Below are positions 41,506 through 52,393 of a stretch of 64,000 bases of DNA, piece after piece (within the stretch, counting starts at the first letter, position 1; each line of letters starts with the position of its first letter). The stretch covers positions 580,604 to 644,603 of the forward strand of contig MU130701.1 of NCBI GenBank assembly GCA_015039465.1, given 5' to 3'. The translations under genes and the position numbers were made by a program. The notes under the pieces were generated by a model. It did not search any database. It saw only the letters and a program-made list of their open reading frames with translations, and had not been told where the DNA came from. Source of the stretch: Phlegmacium glaucopus (Eukaryota > Basidiomycota > Agaricomycetes > Agaricales > Cortinariaceae).

Positions 41506-43284
41506 ATGGCTGAAAGAATAATTCATGATCCCCATCTCGAAATCATGCCTGACCACGCTGGTCCACACTACAATGTTTTGCGAAATGCGTTAACTCAGAA
41601 CGGCATGAACGCGGAGCAAGCAGTTCAGGCGCTTAACGACTCTTGGACTCAAAATCACAACGATCGAGTTCAAAGATGGGACCAACAGGTTATCAATGAC
41701 GCTAATGCAATAATAGAGAACCCGGTACAGCAGCAGCTAGTAGAAGAACAGCAGCCGGTTCACGAACAGCCAGAGCAAGGAGAGGAGAGAGGGGACGCAG
41801 AGAAGAAGAAGGCCAGAATGAAAGACTTCGATGATTCAACGGCAGTTGGCAACTATATCGCTCCGAGGCCGGCCCAGTATGCCCTTCGACGCATTGAAGA
41901 ATTCAAATACGTCGAACTTTGGTACCTAACTCCAGAAGGATGCGCTGATGCCACGCAGCACCAACTCTCGCAGAACGACGACACTTTTGGCCTAACCAAG
42001 GTCGATGACATGGTCACGCTGAAATCTGTGTCTTCACTCAAAGCATCCAGAAGCGTCGTGCCGGACGCCGAGTTGAGCTTTCGTCAAATGTCCATGGCCA
42101 AGAATACTTTCATACCGTTAATGACCAAGCATCAGTGGTCTGACAAGGCTATCAACGCCTTCGCTCAGTTCTTCACCCAACTCGAGTTACACCCATACCG
42201 GCAACGAGAATTCGGCGAACGCGCACTCATTTTATACCAAGCCCGTGTGCGTCGCGAATGGCACGACCAATTAAAATTAGGATCTGCTTTTAATATCGGT
42301 ATCGTTAATGAAGATTTGCTCCAAAGTATTTATAAGGAGATATTAGACAAGGCCCAAATCCTTTCCCTTAATGAGGTCAGTCCCATATCGTCTTTTCCCC
42401 CACCCGAAAGCCTAGCTCACCATTCCTTCCCTTTTACCTCCCCTTTTTCCTGTTGATACAAATTGCTATATCCCATCGCCCTATGCCCTCGGGATCTTCA
42501 CCATGCACCTCGCACCTTGCGTCATGCACCTTGCACCATGCACCATGCACCTTGCACCGTACACTATACACCGTGTAACTCACGCCCTATATCATGCTTC
42601 ACGCATCACGCACCATGCACCACACTTTCTGGCACTGCGCATCACATTCCATGTGCTATATGTCCTGTACGCCATACCCATCACATGCGACCTTCCTTTA
42701 TATCATACGACTTGAACATGTAGTTGCGAGTCGCTCAAAATAGCTTAAGCTCCCAAGAAGGTCGACAAGAGCAAACACGTACCCCTAAACGACGCAATTA
42801 TCGTGAGAGGGACCAGCAGTTCACCAGGGCAGCCAGCGGCAGTGGACGTCCACATAACCCCTCGCGTTCGCGGTCCCCTACAAGGCGGACACCACACAGC
42901 TCTCGTCATCGCTTTTCCCCCCCACCATATAATCGGTATCCTTCATCCCAGTTTTCCCCATCCAAGAACCCAACCTTTCCATCAGGCGCAGCCTCGCAGG
43001 GCCAACCAGTCTGCGCCCTATGTCTGGCCACAGAGATTCACGACACCAGAAAGTGTCGATCTGAGACCTTATGGGACGGAACCAAGGCCAGATGCAGAAA
43101 GAGTGAAGAAGGAAGGCTCATCACTCCTGCCGGCACCGTCTTATGCAGCGACTGGAACAACCGTCACGGGTGTACTTCCAATTCTCATGAACAGCGACAC
43201 GAGTGCTCCGGATGCGGAAACAAAGATCACGGAGCTCAGAAGTGTCCTCGAGCTCAGAAGAAACCAAGCTCTCACTCCTTATAA
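41506..43284 (+). CDS. DIRS-type retrotransposon gag-like protein (two exons)
   Basis: Exon 1, 41506-42375 (290 codons), starts MAERIIHDPHLEIMPDHAGP and is helical and charged. It ends at a GT donor (AATGAG|GTCAGT). The next AG (ATGTAG at 42721-42723) opens exon 2, 42724-43284, in the same phase. Exon 2 is Arg/Ser-rich and ends with a zinc knuckle CSGCGNKDHGAQKC (CX2CX4HX4C), preceded by a second Cys pair CALCLATEIHDTRKC. A nucleic-acid-binding gag is the natural reading. Without splicing, the frame stops in the intervening 348 bp, which is filled with a CACCATGCACCTTG minisatellite. The 3' part overlaps the RT frame. Confidence 0.7.
42376..42723 (+). repeat. Putative intron of DIRS gag, filled with a CACCTTGCACCATG minisatellite
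   Basis: The boundaries GTCAGTCC and CATGTAG agree with a spliceosomal intron, but at 348 nt it is five to seven times longer than other introns in this window. From 42499 to 42690 it carries ten or more degenerate ACCATGCACCTTGC-type units. Confidence 0.6.
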
Positions 43285-45100
43285 AGCGGACGCTTGGGAG
43301 TCAGTTCTTCGTCGTTGCAATCTACTTGTCAAATATCCTAGTATTCCTCATGCCTTGCGAAAAGGCTTTGATGCCGGAATTCGGCCTATTTATTCTACCT
43401 TCGCACCTGATAATAGTCATACTCTACACCAGCACCCCGAAGCTTATCAGGAGGTTATTTCTAATGAATTCAATCGAGGTCGCTACATTGGCCCATGCAC
43501 GCAACACGAGGTTGAACAACTCATCGGACCTTTTCAGTCATCGCCTCTCTCTTGGGTCCCTAAACCTGGAAAACCGGGCAAATTTCGTGCCGTGCATAAT
43601 TTCTCCTATCCCCATAATCCAACCGCAGATATATTTTCTATTAACTACACTATCGATCCTGACATGTATCCATGTACATGGGGCACCTTTGCCACGATAT
43701 GTTATACTATATACAACCTTCCTCCCGGGTCTCAGGCATCGATTCGCGATGTTGCTGAAGCGTACCGTACTATTCCCATCATCCCAAGTCAATGGCCAGG
43801 CTTAGTTGTCAAGCTACGAGAATTCAATGCTTTTGCTATCAACACTTGCAATGACTTCGGTCTTGCCTCAGCTGGGGGGATCTACGGTCATCTGGGAGAC
43901 GCGACCATTGATATTTTTCGTAAACAGGGCATTGGCCCAATTTCGAAATGGGTCGACGATCACATCTTTTTTCGCATCTTACGTAAGTATCTTGAATCTT
44001 ACAATGCGAAACGCAAGCATTGGCACACCATTATTACAAAGAACGGTGGAAAAACTCAGTCAGGCAGTCGCTACTGGTATAAAGGAGAAACTCTGCCCAA
44101 CGATCTCCCAGCAGAGTTTGACGAAGATGCAGCCTGTCCTTTTGTGGATTTCTCAAGCCTTCCGAACCGATCCCACGATGACTCCTGTTTCACTTATTGT
44201 GACGCAGACATTGATGCCATCTCGGAACAACTCGGCATTCCTTGGGAACCTTCCAAGGCTATTCCATTCTCGTCGGTCGTACCTTATTTGGGTTTTGAAT
44301 GGGATTTATCTGAACGCACAGTCGCAATTGCAGAAAACAAGAAGTTTAAATACAAGACAGCAATCGGAGATTGGCTATCTCGTTCCACTCATACGTTGGA
44401 GGAAACTCAAAAACTGTATGGAAAACTCTTACACGCCAGTTTGGTACTGCCAGCAGGCCGTGCTTACCTCACAGGGCTAGAGACGCTCATGGGTTCTTTC
44501 GGTTCCAACCCTTTCATTCCCCATCATGCCCCCCGCCACACCATCGCAGACCTCACCTGGTGGCTCCATGCCCTCGACTCGCCAAGAGTCATTCGTCCCA
44601 TCCCAGGACCATCTCCAGTCACAGATAAGCATGCCTTCTCAGACGCCAGTTCAGGCGTTGGTATCGGCATTATTATCGGCAACAAATGGAGAGCTTGGCA
44701 TCTCGTCCCAGGTTGGAAGACAGATGGTAGGGACATCGGATGGGCAGAGGCTATTGGTTTCGAACTTCTTGCGCGTGCTCTCTGCACAGCAAGCCAACCT
44801 GGTGAGTATTTCCGGGTCTTCGGAGACAACAGAGGTGTTGTTGAGGGATGGTGGAAAGGAAGAAGCAGAAACTGGGAAACCAACCAAGTATTCTGCCGCA
44901 TCCACGACCTCTCAAATACTCACCAATGCTTTTTTATCACACGCTACGTTACCAGCAAAGAGAACCCAGCAGATGCCCCTTCAAGAGGATTATACCCGCC
45001 AGTTGCTTATCTCCTCCCAGCAATCCGCATTCCAGATGCTATCAAGCAATTCGTCGTCGATTTCGACTGTGAACTACACACCCGCGATGGTCTCTCTTAG
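42803..45100 (+). CDS. DIRS reverse transcriptase / RNase H
   Basis: The continuous open frame has 765 codons. The conserved part begins about 43,200, so the true start is internal or arises by frameshifting from gag, which overlaps to 43284. RT blocks include SPLSWVPKPGKPGKFRAVHN, ASIRDVAEAYRTIPI, a FGLASAGGIYGHLGD block and the catalytic KWVDDHIFFRI (DD pair at about 43950). The RNase H region has AFSDASSGVGIGI, WAEAIGFELLARA, FRVFGDNRGVVEGWWKGR and ENPADAPSRG, which supply the acidic residues. Such elements copy RNA to circular DNA and integrate by a tyrosine recombinase instead of a DDE integrase. No stop or frameshift is present in the domains, so this ORF looks functional. Confidence 0.85.
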   Translation: MRGTSSSPGQPAAVDVHITPRVRGPLQGGHHTALVIAFPPHHIIGILHPSFPHPRTQPFHQAQPRRANQSAPYVWPQRFTTPESVDLRPYGTEPRPDAERVKKEGSSLLPAPSYAATGTTVTGVLPILMNSDTSAPDAETKITELRSVLELRRNQALTPYKADAWESVLRRCNLLVKYPSIPHALRKGFDAGIRPIYSTFAPDNSHTLHQHPEAYQEVISNEFNRGRYIGPCTQHEVEQLIGPFQSSPLSWVPKPGKPGKFRAVHNFSYPHNPTADIFSINYTIDPDMYPCTWGTFATICYTIYNLPPGSQASIRDVAEAYRTIPIIPSQWPGLVVKLREFNAFAINTCNDFGLASAGGIYGHLGDATIDIFRKQGIGPISKWVDDHIFFRILRKYLESYNAKRKHWHTIITKNGGKTQSGSRYWYKGETLPNDLPAEFDEDAACPFVDFSSLPNRSHDDSCFTYCDADIDAISEQLGIPWEPSKAIPFSSVVPYLGFEWDLSERTVAIAENKKFKYKTAIGDWLSRSTHTLEETQKLYGKLLHASLVLPAGRAYLTGLETLMGSFGSNPFIPHHAPRHTIADLTWWLHALDSPRVIRPIPGPSPVTDKHAFSDASSGVGIGIIIGNKWRAWHLVPGWKTDGRDIGWAEAIGFELLARALCTASQPGEYFRVFGDNRGVVEGWWKGRSRNWETNQVFCRIHDLSNTHQCFFITRYVTSKENPADAPSRGLYPPVAYLLPAIRIPDAIKQFVVDFDCELHTRDGLS

Positions 45101-46380
45101 CTCCGATGCAGCAACACCCAGGTACTTCTCGGACCCGTCTTTCATCACCAATCGGATCCGACATGACAATATACCAAGTCAAAATCAAGTCACCCCCGAT
45201 GTTCTACCTAGCAGAGTGCGCGCGTCAAGACCTTCGGCATATAATCTTCACCTATCACCCCAGCCTTCTCCGTTACGACCTCATTGCCTGGCGAGAGATC
45301 GGCTACGCCTCTGGAAACCGGTAGCTTCTGTCTGTAGTCGTCATTCCTCTGCCCCTGAGGAAGAAGTCAATCATATTTTCGACGTTATGTCGAACGCATG
45401 GGCGGACTCCACGCGGGAGTCTTACAGTGCCGGAATCTTAGTCTACCATGTATATTGCGACAAGAAGGCCATACCAGAGGAATTACGTGCACCCACCAGC
45501 CAACCAGTTATCTCTAGCTTCATCGCCAGCTTAGCGGGTTCGTACTCTGGCTCTACTATCTCCAATTACGTCCACGGGATACGAGCCTGGCACATTCTCC
45601 ACGGGTTAGAATGGAGGCTCAATCCTCTTGAAATGGATGCTTTGCTAAAAGGGGCAGACCGGCTGGCCCCCCCATCGTCCAAAAGAAAGAAAAGGCAACC
45701 TTACACACCCGATTTCATCACCAAGCTTCGTCAACGGCTTAAACTGGAAGACCCCTTCGACGCAGCGGTCTTTGCTTGCCTCACGACCTGCTTTTACGCA
45801 GCAGCCCGTGTAGGTGAATTCGTAGTCCCTCGTCTAGATGCCTTTTCAGCCGCTCATCATGTCACGATAGCCAATCTGCGTACCGAACGAGATTCCAATG
45901 GCCTCGAGGTGACCATTCTGCACCTTCCTCACACCAAGGCTGCTCCGCTTGAGGGTGAAGACGTGTGTTGGAGCCGGCACCCTGGGCCTACCGATCCTTA
46001 CGATGCTCTCAACAACCACCGGCAGATCAACAATCCACCAGAGGGAGCACACCTCTTCGCCTACTGGTACAAAGACCAGCTGCGCCCGCTTACAAAGCCA
46101 GCTTTCATCAAGCGTCTAACATCTGCTGCTCGTCAGGCGGGTTTGGAGCCTCTCCAGGGTCATGGCATCCGGATAGGCGCAACTTTGTTCTACCTACTGC
46201 AGGGCATGCCTATTGAGGTGATGAAGGTCATGGGTAGATGGAGCAGCGACGCTTTTCTATGATACCTTAGAAAGCACGCTCAAATCCTCACTCCATTCAT
46301 TCAAGCCGATCCGGATGCCCATGAAGCCTTCTCTCAATTTATCATTCCATCTCAGTCCTTCCTGCAGGGACGGCGATGAT
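45087..46380 (+). pseudogene. DIRS tyrosine recombinase with a stop just before the catalytic tyrosine
   Basis: The frame from ATG 45087 overlaps the RT end by 14 bp in another frame. It contains the recombinase fold: ISSFIASLAGSYSGSTISNY, TTCFYAAARVGEFVVPRLDA with the first catalytic Arg, LQGHGIRIGATLFYLLQG with the HxxR box, and MGRWSSDAFL. A TGA at 46260-46262 then interrupts, and the next codon is the expected nucleophile tyrosine in YLRKHAQILTPF. The frame continues to a stop at 46378-46380. The TGA could be a single C-to-T change of CGA. This is the only disabling lesion I see in the element. Confidence 0.8.
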
Positions 46381-46890
46381 ATACCAGGATGTTTATACCT
46401 AAAAACAGGCTCGGTAAGCATAGCAGTCTTCCGCCTAATAGCTGGGTAACGAGACTCACTCGTCGCGTCGCCAGACTCCTACAGCACGGGTTTCGCAGCT
46501 CGTCTCTCCCAGTCTAATTCGGTTGCTGCTCGGGTCGGGAAGCGCTTCGCGCTTTCACCCAACTAGCTTACCGCACTCACATTCCTATAATCATTTGTAT
46601 ATCAATAGCTCATCAAATATATTTCCGCCCCAGTATATCAACCACAGTTGATCTGGGGTCCGCATCATAGACAAACAAGTGAATACGCAAAGAGTACTTG
46701 TTAGCTTTCTATGATCCCATGGTCCAATGCATCTAAATGTCAATAATTATTATTTAATAATTATAAGTACTTTGATCACTGATAAGTTATATTAATATAT
46801 ATCACACATGATAACAAAAACAATGTTAATATATATATTAATATAACTACAAAAAGTAAGACTTGTATTGCAGTGCAATGCAGCAGCCCG
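46381..46890. other. 3' part of DIRS element and AT-rich flank
   Basis: Up to about 46680 the sequence is GC-richer and includes a GAAGCGCTTCGCGC palindrome at about 46539. It probably belongs to the DIRS 3' end, but terminal and internal complementary repeats could not be matched. From 46730 it is AT-rich with palindromic TTAATATATATATTAA-type words. Confidence 0.4.
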
Positions 46891-47308
46891 CTGATAGGAC
46901 CCAGAAGATGTCTAGGGATGTAAACACACCATTTTTGTGGTTTCACAACCTTCACAGTATACTTGCAGATGCTCACATATCATTGCGGATACTTGCAGAC
47001 CATTGCAGGTCATTGCAGGTCATTGCAGATCATTGCACATACTCGCAGATCATTGCAGATACTTGCAGTCATCACAAACATTCACATTATCATTTGCAGT
47101 TACCAGCTGTTCTCACAATCTTTAAACACAACTCCAATGAAGGTCACTTAGGTGACTGTATTACTCATCACCTTCATTTTTATCTTGTCTCCCTTTGTTT
47201 GGCTCCTATCTCCTATGTTTCATTACCACATTACCAGATCCATGTGACTCCACTTTAACCCGCATTTTACATTTCTGTTTCACCTTTCCACACTTAGCTA
47301 TTTGCTAG
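46891..47308. repeat. Dispersed repeat TGATAGGACCC...TTTGCTAG (copy 2)
   Basis: Homologous to 38305-38731 over its full length, with the same GCAGATCATT array (46960-47070) and the same end. The two copies share no flanking sequence, which defines the unit limits well. Confidence 0.7.
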
Positions 47309-47922
47309 GGCACCAACCTTCCCCTGAATATTTATTAATAATATTCTGTTGCTCCACAATCACACCCCATGACATTTGCTAACCCAATATTGTTTATTTA
47401 AATTTTCCTGTGCCAAGTCTATAAGGATATTCATGGATTTATTGGTTTTAATCCAGACATGCAATTTGTAGTGTAACAAATGATAGTCTATTGACCACAC
47501 TTATTAACTATATGCATTTAAGTCATACAGTAATAGGTCTAATCAGCAGTTGTAGGGTAGACAACTCTGATTCCCTTGTTTATTATCAGTTGTATTAACC
47601 AGTTATTGGTGCATTAATTAATATTTATGCTGAAATAATAGATAAAAATTGCAAAAACCATGCTTATGCAGATTTAAATCATATCAGCAGTCTGTCCTCA
47701 CTGCTGGTACATCACTGCAACCCTAGTCTAGTTTGTTCTTGAACATTTGAATGCTCATTATTGTATGATTTGTATCAAATCACATGGTCAAAGCTTTCAG
47801 GAATGGTTGTCTACCTACCAACAGCCAAATTAACAAGACCAAAGTATATTCTCTAGTCAACCATTGAATTCCCAACTCTCCTCAATCATTTTGCAAATTA
47901 AAAATCACTGGACATTGTCATA
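47309..47922. other. AT-rich, no gene seen
   Basis: No recognisable coding sequence or repeat apart from general AT-richness. The last bases appear to be the distal side of the same sequence that continues right of the solo LTR at 48511. Confidence 0.3.
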
Positions 47923-47927
47923 GATGC

Positions 47928-48505
47928 TGTTAGGGCAACCTACATATAAGAGGAGATGGTGTTGAAATATTGCAAGTATGACTCGTTCATTCATTAAGTA
48001 GATCTTTCTTTTATCTATATCTTGATCTTGCCATTTGTTTTTGTCCCTGAATCACATTACATAATCTAGTTAGTTTATTTGCTACATTTTATCATTTAGC
48101 AGTCTCAACTTCTAGTTGAAGTTGAGACAGTGAGTTGGATTATATTTACCATACAAAAATCTTTACTGATACCTATTAGATACACATTTCATTTTAGGTA
48201 ATTCTTTTATACCAATCTCCTCTGACTTCTAGTTGAAGTTGAGACAATACACATTTCATTTTAGTTCTAGTTGCAAAATACTTCTGCAGATGGGACTCTA
48301 GAGAGAGTAGATAGTCTATAAAGACTAGGTAACAGTAGCAACAAGCTAGCAAAGTAGGGGGTTCCAGTTAATAATGAGATAAGGACAGTAATTACTTGAA
48401 ATAAGGTGGTAGCCAAACAATAGCAAATAAGTATGTAAGCAAGTCGAAATGAGGATAAGATATAAACAGTAAATATAGTATATACCTCAGGGTTATCCCC
48501 TGACA
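47928..48505. mobile_element. Solo LTR, TGT(A/T)AGGGCAACC family (copy 2), with nested LTR
   Basis: It starts TGTTAGGGCAACC and ends CCCCTGACA, with the exact 5-bp duplication GATGC at 47923-47927 and 48506-48510. Removing the nested LTR (47960-48288, plus one copy of its duplication) leaves about 244 bp similar to 5530-5784. Confidence 0.9.
47960..48288. mobile_element. Copia-related solo LTR nested in another solo LTR
   Basis: It starts TGTTGAAATATTG and ends ATACTTCTGCA, with the exact duplication GATGG at 47955-47959 and 48289-48293. It carries a perfect hairpin with 11-bp arms (GTCTCAACTTC / GAAGTTGAGAC near 48102-48128) and a second partial copy near 48227-48245. The 5' LTR of the Copia element at 59452-59760 has the same start, the same paired hairpins and the same end, so this is a solo LTR of that family or a close relative. 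Confidence 0.9.
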
Positions 48506-48510
48506 GATGC

Positions 48511-48787
48511 TATCAATGCTCTTATCAATGACACTTGTTGTGATGCAAATGGTTTGAGTCCCTATATCTGCAAGGTATTTTTGCCCTTTTCTTACTGAAT
48601 ATATGCACTTATTGATTGCTTGAAACAAATTCTCCTTGCGCCTGGGTAGAGCCTGCATGCAATGACCAAGGAGATTGCCTGTGAGTGTGTGAAAGTTTGG
48701 CACAGCTTGAGCCTCAGGCAATTTTGAAAAATTTGCATTGGTGACTGGTTTAAGGCTATGAAGATCTGGTAACAACATTACATCCAA
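48511..48787 (-). pseudogene. Unknown coding fragment disrupted by a solo LTR
   Basis: A minus frame from 48787 reads MDVMLLPDLHSLKPVTNANF ... LGHCMQALPRRKENLFQAIN ... CITTSVIDKSIDSI and has natural composition. It ends where the LTR target duplication begins. The family is not recognised. It is probably another transposon-encoded protein. Confidence 0.3.
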
Positions 48788-49189
48788 TATTCCCCTTCTT
48801 GTGATTTGCTATCTTTCTTTTTGTTTAGCTCAACTATCAATTTGGTGAAGATTGAGCTTGTTTGACTGAAGACCTTCCACTTCTAATCCCACACCTCACT
48901 CAATCTCATTGTTGAGAACTTAATACTTCAAGGTCAAAACCTAGTATTCCAGGAGGCCTATGACTTTGTCAAAATTCCATATACACCAATAATCATCATG
49001 ATAATTATGGTGACCATCACCATATGACCCATCACCTCCACCAAAAGCAGAAAGAGAGACGTCCAGATATATTTGGCATGTTTATCTAACACATTTTGGT
49101 GATCTTATCAATTGATCAAACATAAATAGTTGTGCTAGATGTCTGATTGTAGCTGTAAAACATCAGATAATTTACTAAAACAGGCAAAA

Positions 49190-49416
49190 TGATGAATTTA
49201 TGTAAGTGAAGATTTAATGGAGATTTTTAATGTGAAAAAGGAGATAAATTAATGGTGGGAAAAAATACAGGTCCAAACCTGAACCAGACCTGAACCAGAC
49301 CTGAACCAAAGTTCAGTTCAAAGTTTGGCCAAATGGCTGAACCAGACCAAAGGTTCGGTTCTCAGTTTGCCAAAAAAGGCGCCAAACCAGACTGAACCAG
49401 ACTTCAGCATCCCTAC
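49190..49416. mobile_element. Right end of a hAT-type MITE (GAACC/GGTTC family)
   Basis: AATGGTGGGAAA followed by GGTCCAAACCTGAACC...GAACCAGACTTCAGCATCCCTA aligns with the right half of the MITE at 60542-61164. It has the same terminal bases as the element at 31642-35895. No left end was found, so it is truncated or rearranged. Confidence 0.6.
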
Positions 49417-49424
49417 TCCAGCCA

Positions 49425-49747
49425 GGATAAGTGTTGTACCTCTGTGTATAGACAGTTTCCATGTAACCTGTGCCTTGTTCTGACACATTTGTAATATTTG
49501 TCTCTGGAACAACGAACAATTGTCCCCCCAGGAATGACACCAAGGAAGAGAATGAGTCAGACAATTGGTTTGCCTCCCAAACCCGATAAAGATACAGTAA
49601 GGTTAGAACATTGTTGTGGTGGAGAATTGAAGTTCCATGAGTAAGCTGTGGACAGGGTGAATAAACGATGACATAGTTATTGTATTCAGCAGAGGGAGGC
49701 CGTGAGCAAGAAGAGGGAGAAGAAGGGGGGAGAGCAAACAATGACAC
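49425..49747 (-). CDS. Hypothetical fragment next to the MITE end
   Basis: A minus frame of about 105 codons reads YNNYVIVYSPCPQLTHGTSI ... LLYLYRVWEANQLSDSFSSL ... YMETVYTQRYNTYPGWS before running into the MITE. It has natural composition but no known domain. It may be a gene fragment. Confidence 0.25.
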
Positions 49748-49969
49748 GTGATTCCCATCACGGGAGATGCCGGCTACTCAACCATTACAAGTTGAAAAGT
49801 GGAGCTGCGCATAAAAGAACGATTCCCATAAATGGGACTCGTAACATGCCGCCGTCATTTGTATTTGTATGATTACAATCGAAGATATAGTAAAGGTCAT
49901 AGGTATATTGGTATATCATCATCATCGAAAGGTCCTTCATTACTTCCAGATAGCTTTCCAATTTCTGAT

Positions 49970-52393
49970 TTATCGGAAACGACCGGGAGAATTACTCCTC
50001 ACTGACAAAGTCTCGCTTCCGCTGCTGATATTGACAGGACTGTCACGATAGATACTCAACGTCCGTCCATCAAAAGACTCATTACGGCTATGTATACGAC
50101 CGAGAAGAGCCGTGCTCTCGTTGTAGAAGTCATAGGAACCCCCAGCGGTAGATAGGCGGTGCTCTACGATTCTATTCCAATTTTATTGTTATTATTTGAT
50201 TTTTCGATCATTCGTTAGGTAGACGTACCCTTTCATCATTGTCGAGTTTGGGGAACGCCTAGCCATCACTTTTGTTTGATTATCTTGGTAGAGATCCGTT
50301 TCATCCACGATCTCTCCAGAAATTATCTCCTGTTCGGAACAAAAAAAATGTTCAGAACAGGGGAGTTGCGGAGAGAATAAGAAAGAGGTTCTTACTTCAA
50401 TTATATCTTACAAGGATCGTATACAAGTTAATTTACACACAAAACAGAACAAACAGTATACACTCACCTTCAAGAGTAATAACGCCAATAGCACCTCCAG
50501 ATTTTCCTGGAGTAAGAGTAACCAATATTAGATGTGCTCGACCGCTTTGGCTAAAGAGGCAAAAAAAAAATCAATTTCGTCAGGCAAATTCGAACACCAC
50601 AACCCCCGTAACAGGCGGGTCAACAAATGGAAATCGCGTACAAATAATTTAATGCCTGAAAACAGTTGATTGAAGGATGCGCTTCTGGAAGAATAGATAA
50701 TGGGAATGCCGAAACCGGCAAAGCTTTACTTGGGTCATATGTTAACAGCTGTCGTTAGAAATTTAAAAATACATTTCAGCCCGACCCCGATAGCAAGGGG
50801 TATTCTTGGAAGAAAAAAAAAAGTTATTAATATACCTTTTTGATAAGGAGAAGCCCGATAAAGGATGTTGGTTTTCCGGGTTCGTGGACTGGGAAGCGTG
50901 AGTAACCGCTTTGGAGACTTTTGACAGCGGAGGAGGGGTGGAAAAAAACAGACAATAAATAAGGAATAGGTTATATGTGGGTGAGAAAGATGTAACTCAC
51001 ATTGAAGCGATAGCTGTGTGATCAAGGATGTCGTCCGTACTCAGAATTACAACATCCTATGAATAGGATCAGTAAGAAAAAAGGGAGGAGGCGATCCGTC
51101 GGTCCCAAACGGAATGCATACGAACCCGCAGAGGTGTCATAATCCTTTCAACTTCTTTTGTATTCAACTCCAAAACACCATTCAAAATAGCGAGTTCTTC
51201 ATCGCACAGAGGTTCCTCTCCGGTGCGATGGAATTGTAAAAACGATTTTAATTCAGCCTTCTTGTAAGTCTGGTATTTATCGGCACCTAAGATGTAATCT
51301 AAGATTTTCGCAATGGGATACGCGATGGGAGCTAATTGCCCAATTGAAATGAATGAGAATGAGAATAGGAAGGAAAGAAAGAAAAAGGCAATACTCACCA
51401 AACAGGAACATCAGAATCAATACAAGTGGTGCACATGTTGCTCCGACATAGAGGCCATATCGTACACTTATCGCTTGCGGGATGATCCTATTATGAGAAT
51501 TTGTTAATAATAGAACTACCCGTTTCGAAGAAGAAAACCCTGCTGACTCTCTGTTGGAAATGTAAGGACCTCTTCAGAATTGATATGAAATAGAAACATA
51601 CCCGAAGATAACTTCAAAAGTCCTAATTTAGTAAAGAATTTGATCCATTATATTGTAGTTTACTCACCAATAGCAGTGGTAGAGATAGCGATAGCAGGTA
51701 TACCACCTCCAAGCTGTTTATATATATGTGAGAAAGTATTTTGACACAACCGAGGCCAAAAGAAAAAGCCTACAGCATTGTCCAGAAAGATAGGCAAACT
51801 TTCGTTCACGATCTAGAATGTATTGTCTCGAGTAAATCCTCGCAAAAAAAAAAACGGAACGGAACTACGAACTACATTGCCAAGTAGGAGGACCTAAATA
51901 ATCCATCACGCGCACGGTTTGTCACAAATGAACGTTTGAACCACGACCGTGGGACGATTAACACTCACCACAAGTACCCAGTGCCGACCGCGTTGCAACA
52001 AATTTAAAACTATGGCCAATCATCAGTACAATTGATTGATAGAGTTACCCGGAGACGTGGAACCTTTCAGTGCGTTTCGTTTTTCTCTTGGGTCCTCTGA
52101 CGAGGTGGCCAGCACACGGAGATGGAGTTCGTCAAGACCCATGAGAGCAAGCGTCAAGCTGAAGTTGCAAGTGTCAGCGTCAAGAGAGGGTTGGACTAGA
52201 ACTTGCTGAGCATTGCTCACCCGGCAAAGAAACCTCCCGCTAGAACGAGCACAACACTGATTGTCAAGTGGTACAACAATTCAGGGGAACTCTTGGCCCC
52301 ATTTTTACTATTACTGGGGAGAATGTATGGCGAAGCGATGGTAGCTCTCACGAGCAAAGCAACGAGGGCCAGTCCATTTCTTCTAGATGCCAT
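49970..52393 (-). CDS. CNNM/DUF21 membrane protein with CBS pair, paralogue 3
   Basis: The start at 52393 gives a signal-like leader (MASRRNGLALVALLVRATIA) and a TM segment LTISVVLVLAGGFFAG. The usual blocks follow in short exons: [32 protein letters not shown]; an LG-type block near 51700; [37 protein letters not shown]; the CBS pair; SGRAHLILVTLTPGKSGGAI; VITLEG; and EIISGEIVDETDLYQDNQ. The tail reads LSTAGGSYDFYNESTALLGR and ends at about 49970. A downstream frame (KLSGSNEGPFDDDDIPIYL) hints at another tail exon. I see no disabling break. It is the body donor, or sister, of the dead paralogue 2 and is head to head with paralogue 4. Confidence 0.75.

Noticed and set aside
43203..44480. Additional plus-strand frames inside the DIRS RT region
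   Set aside because: They overlap the RT/RNase H frame, which carries all the conserved motifs, and they have no domain of their own.
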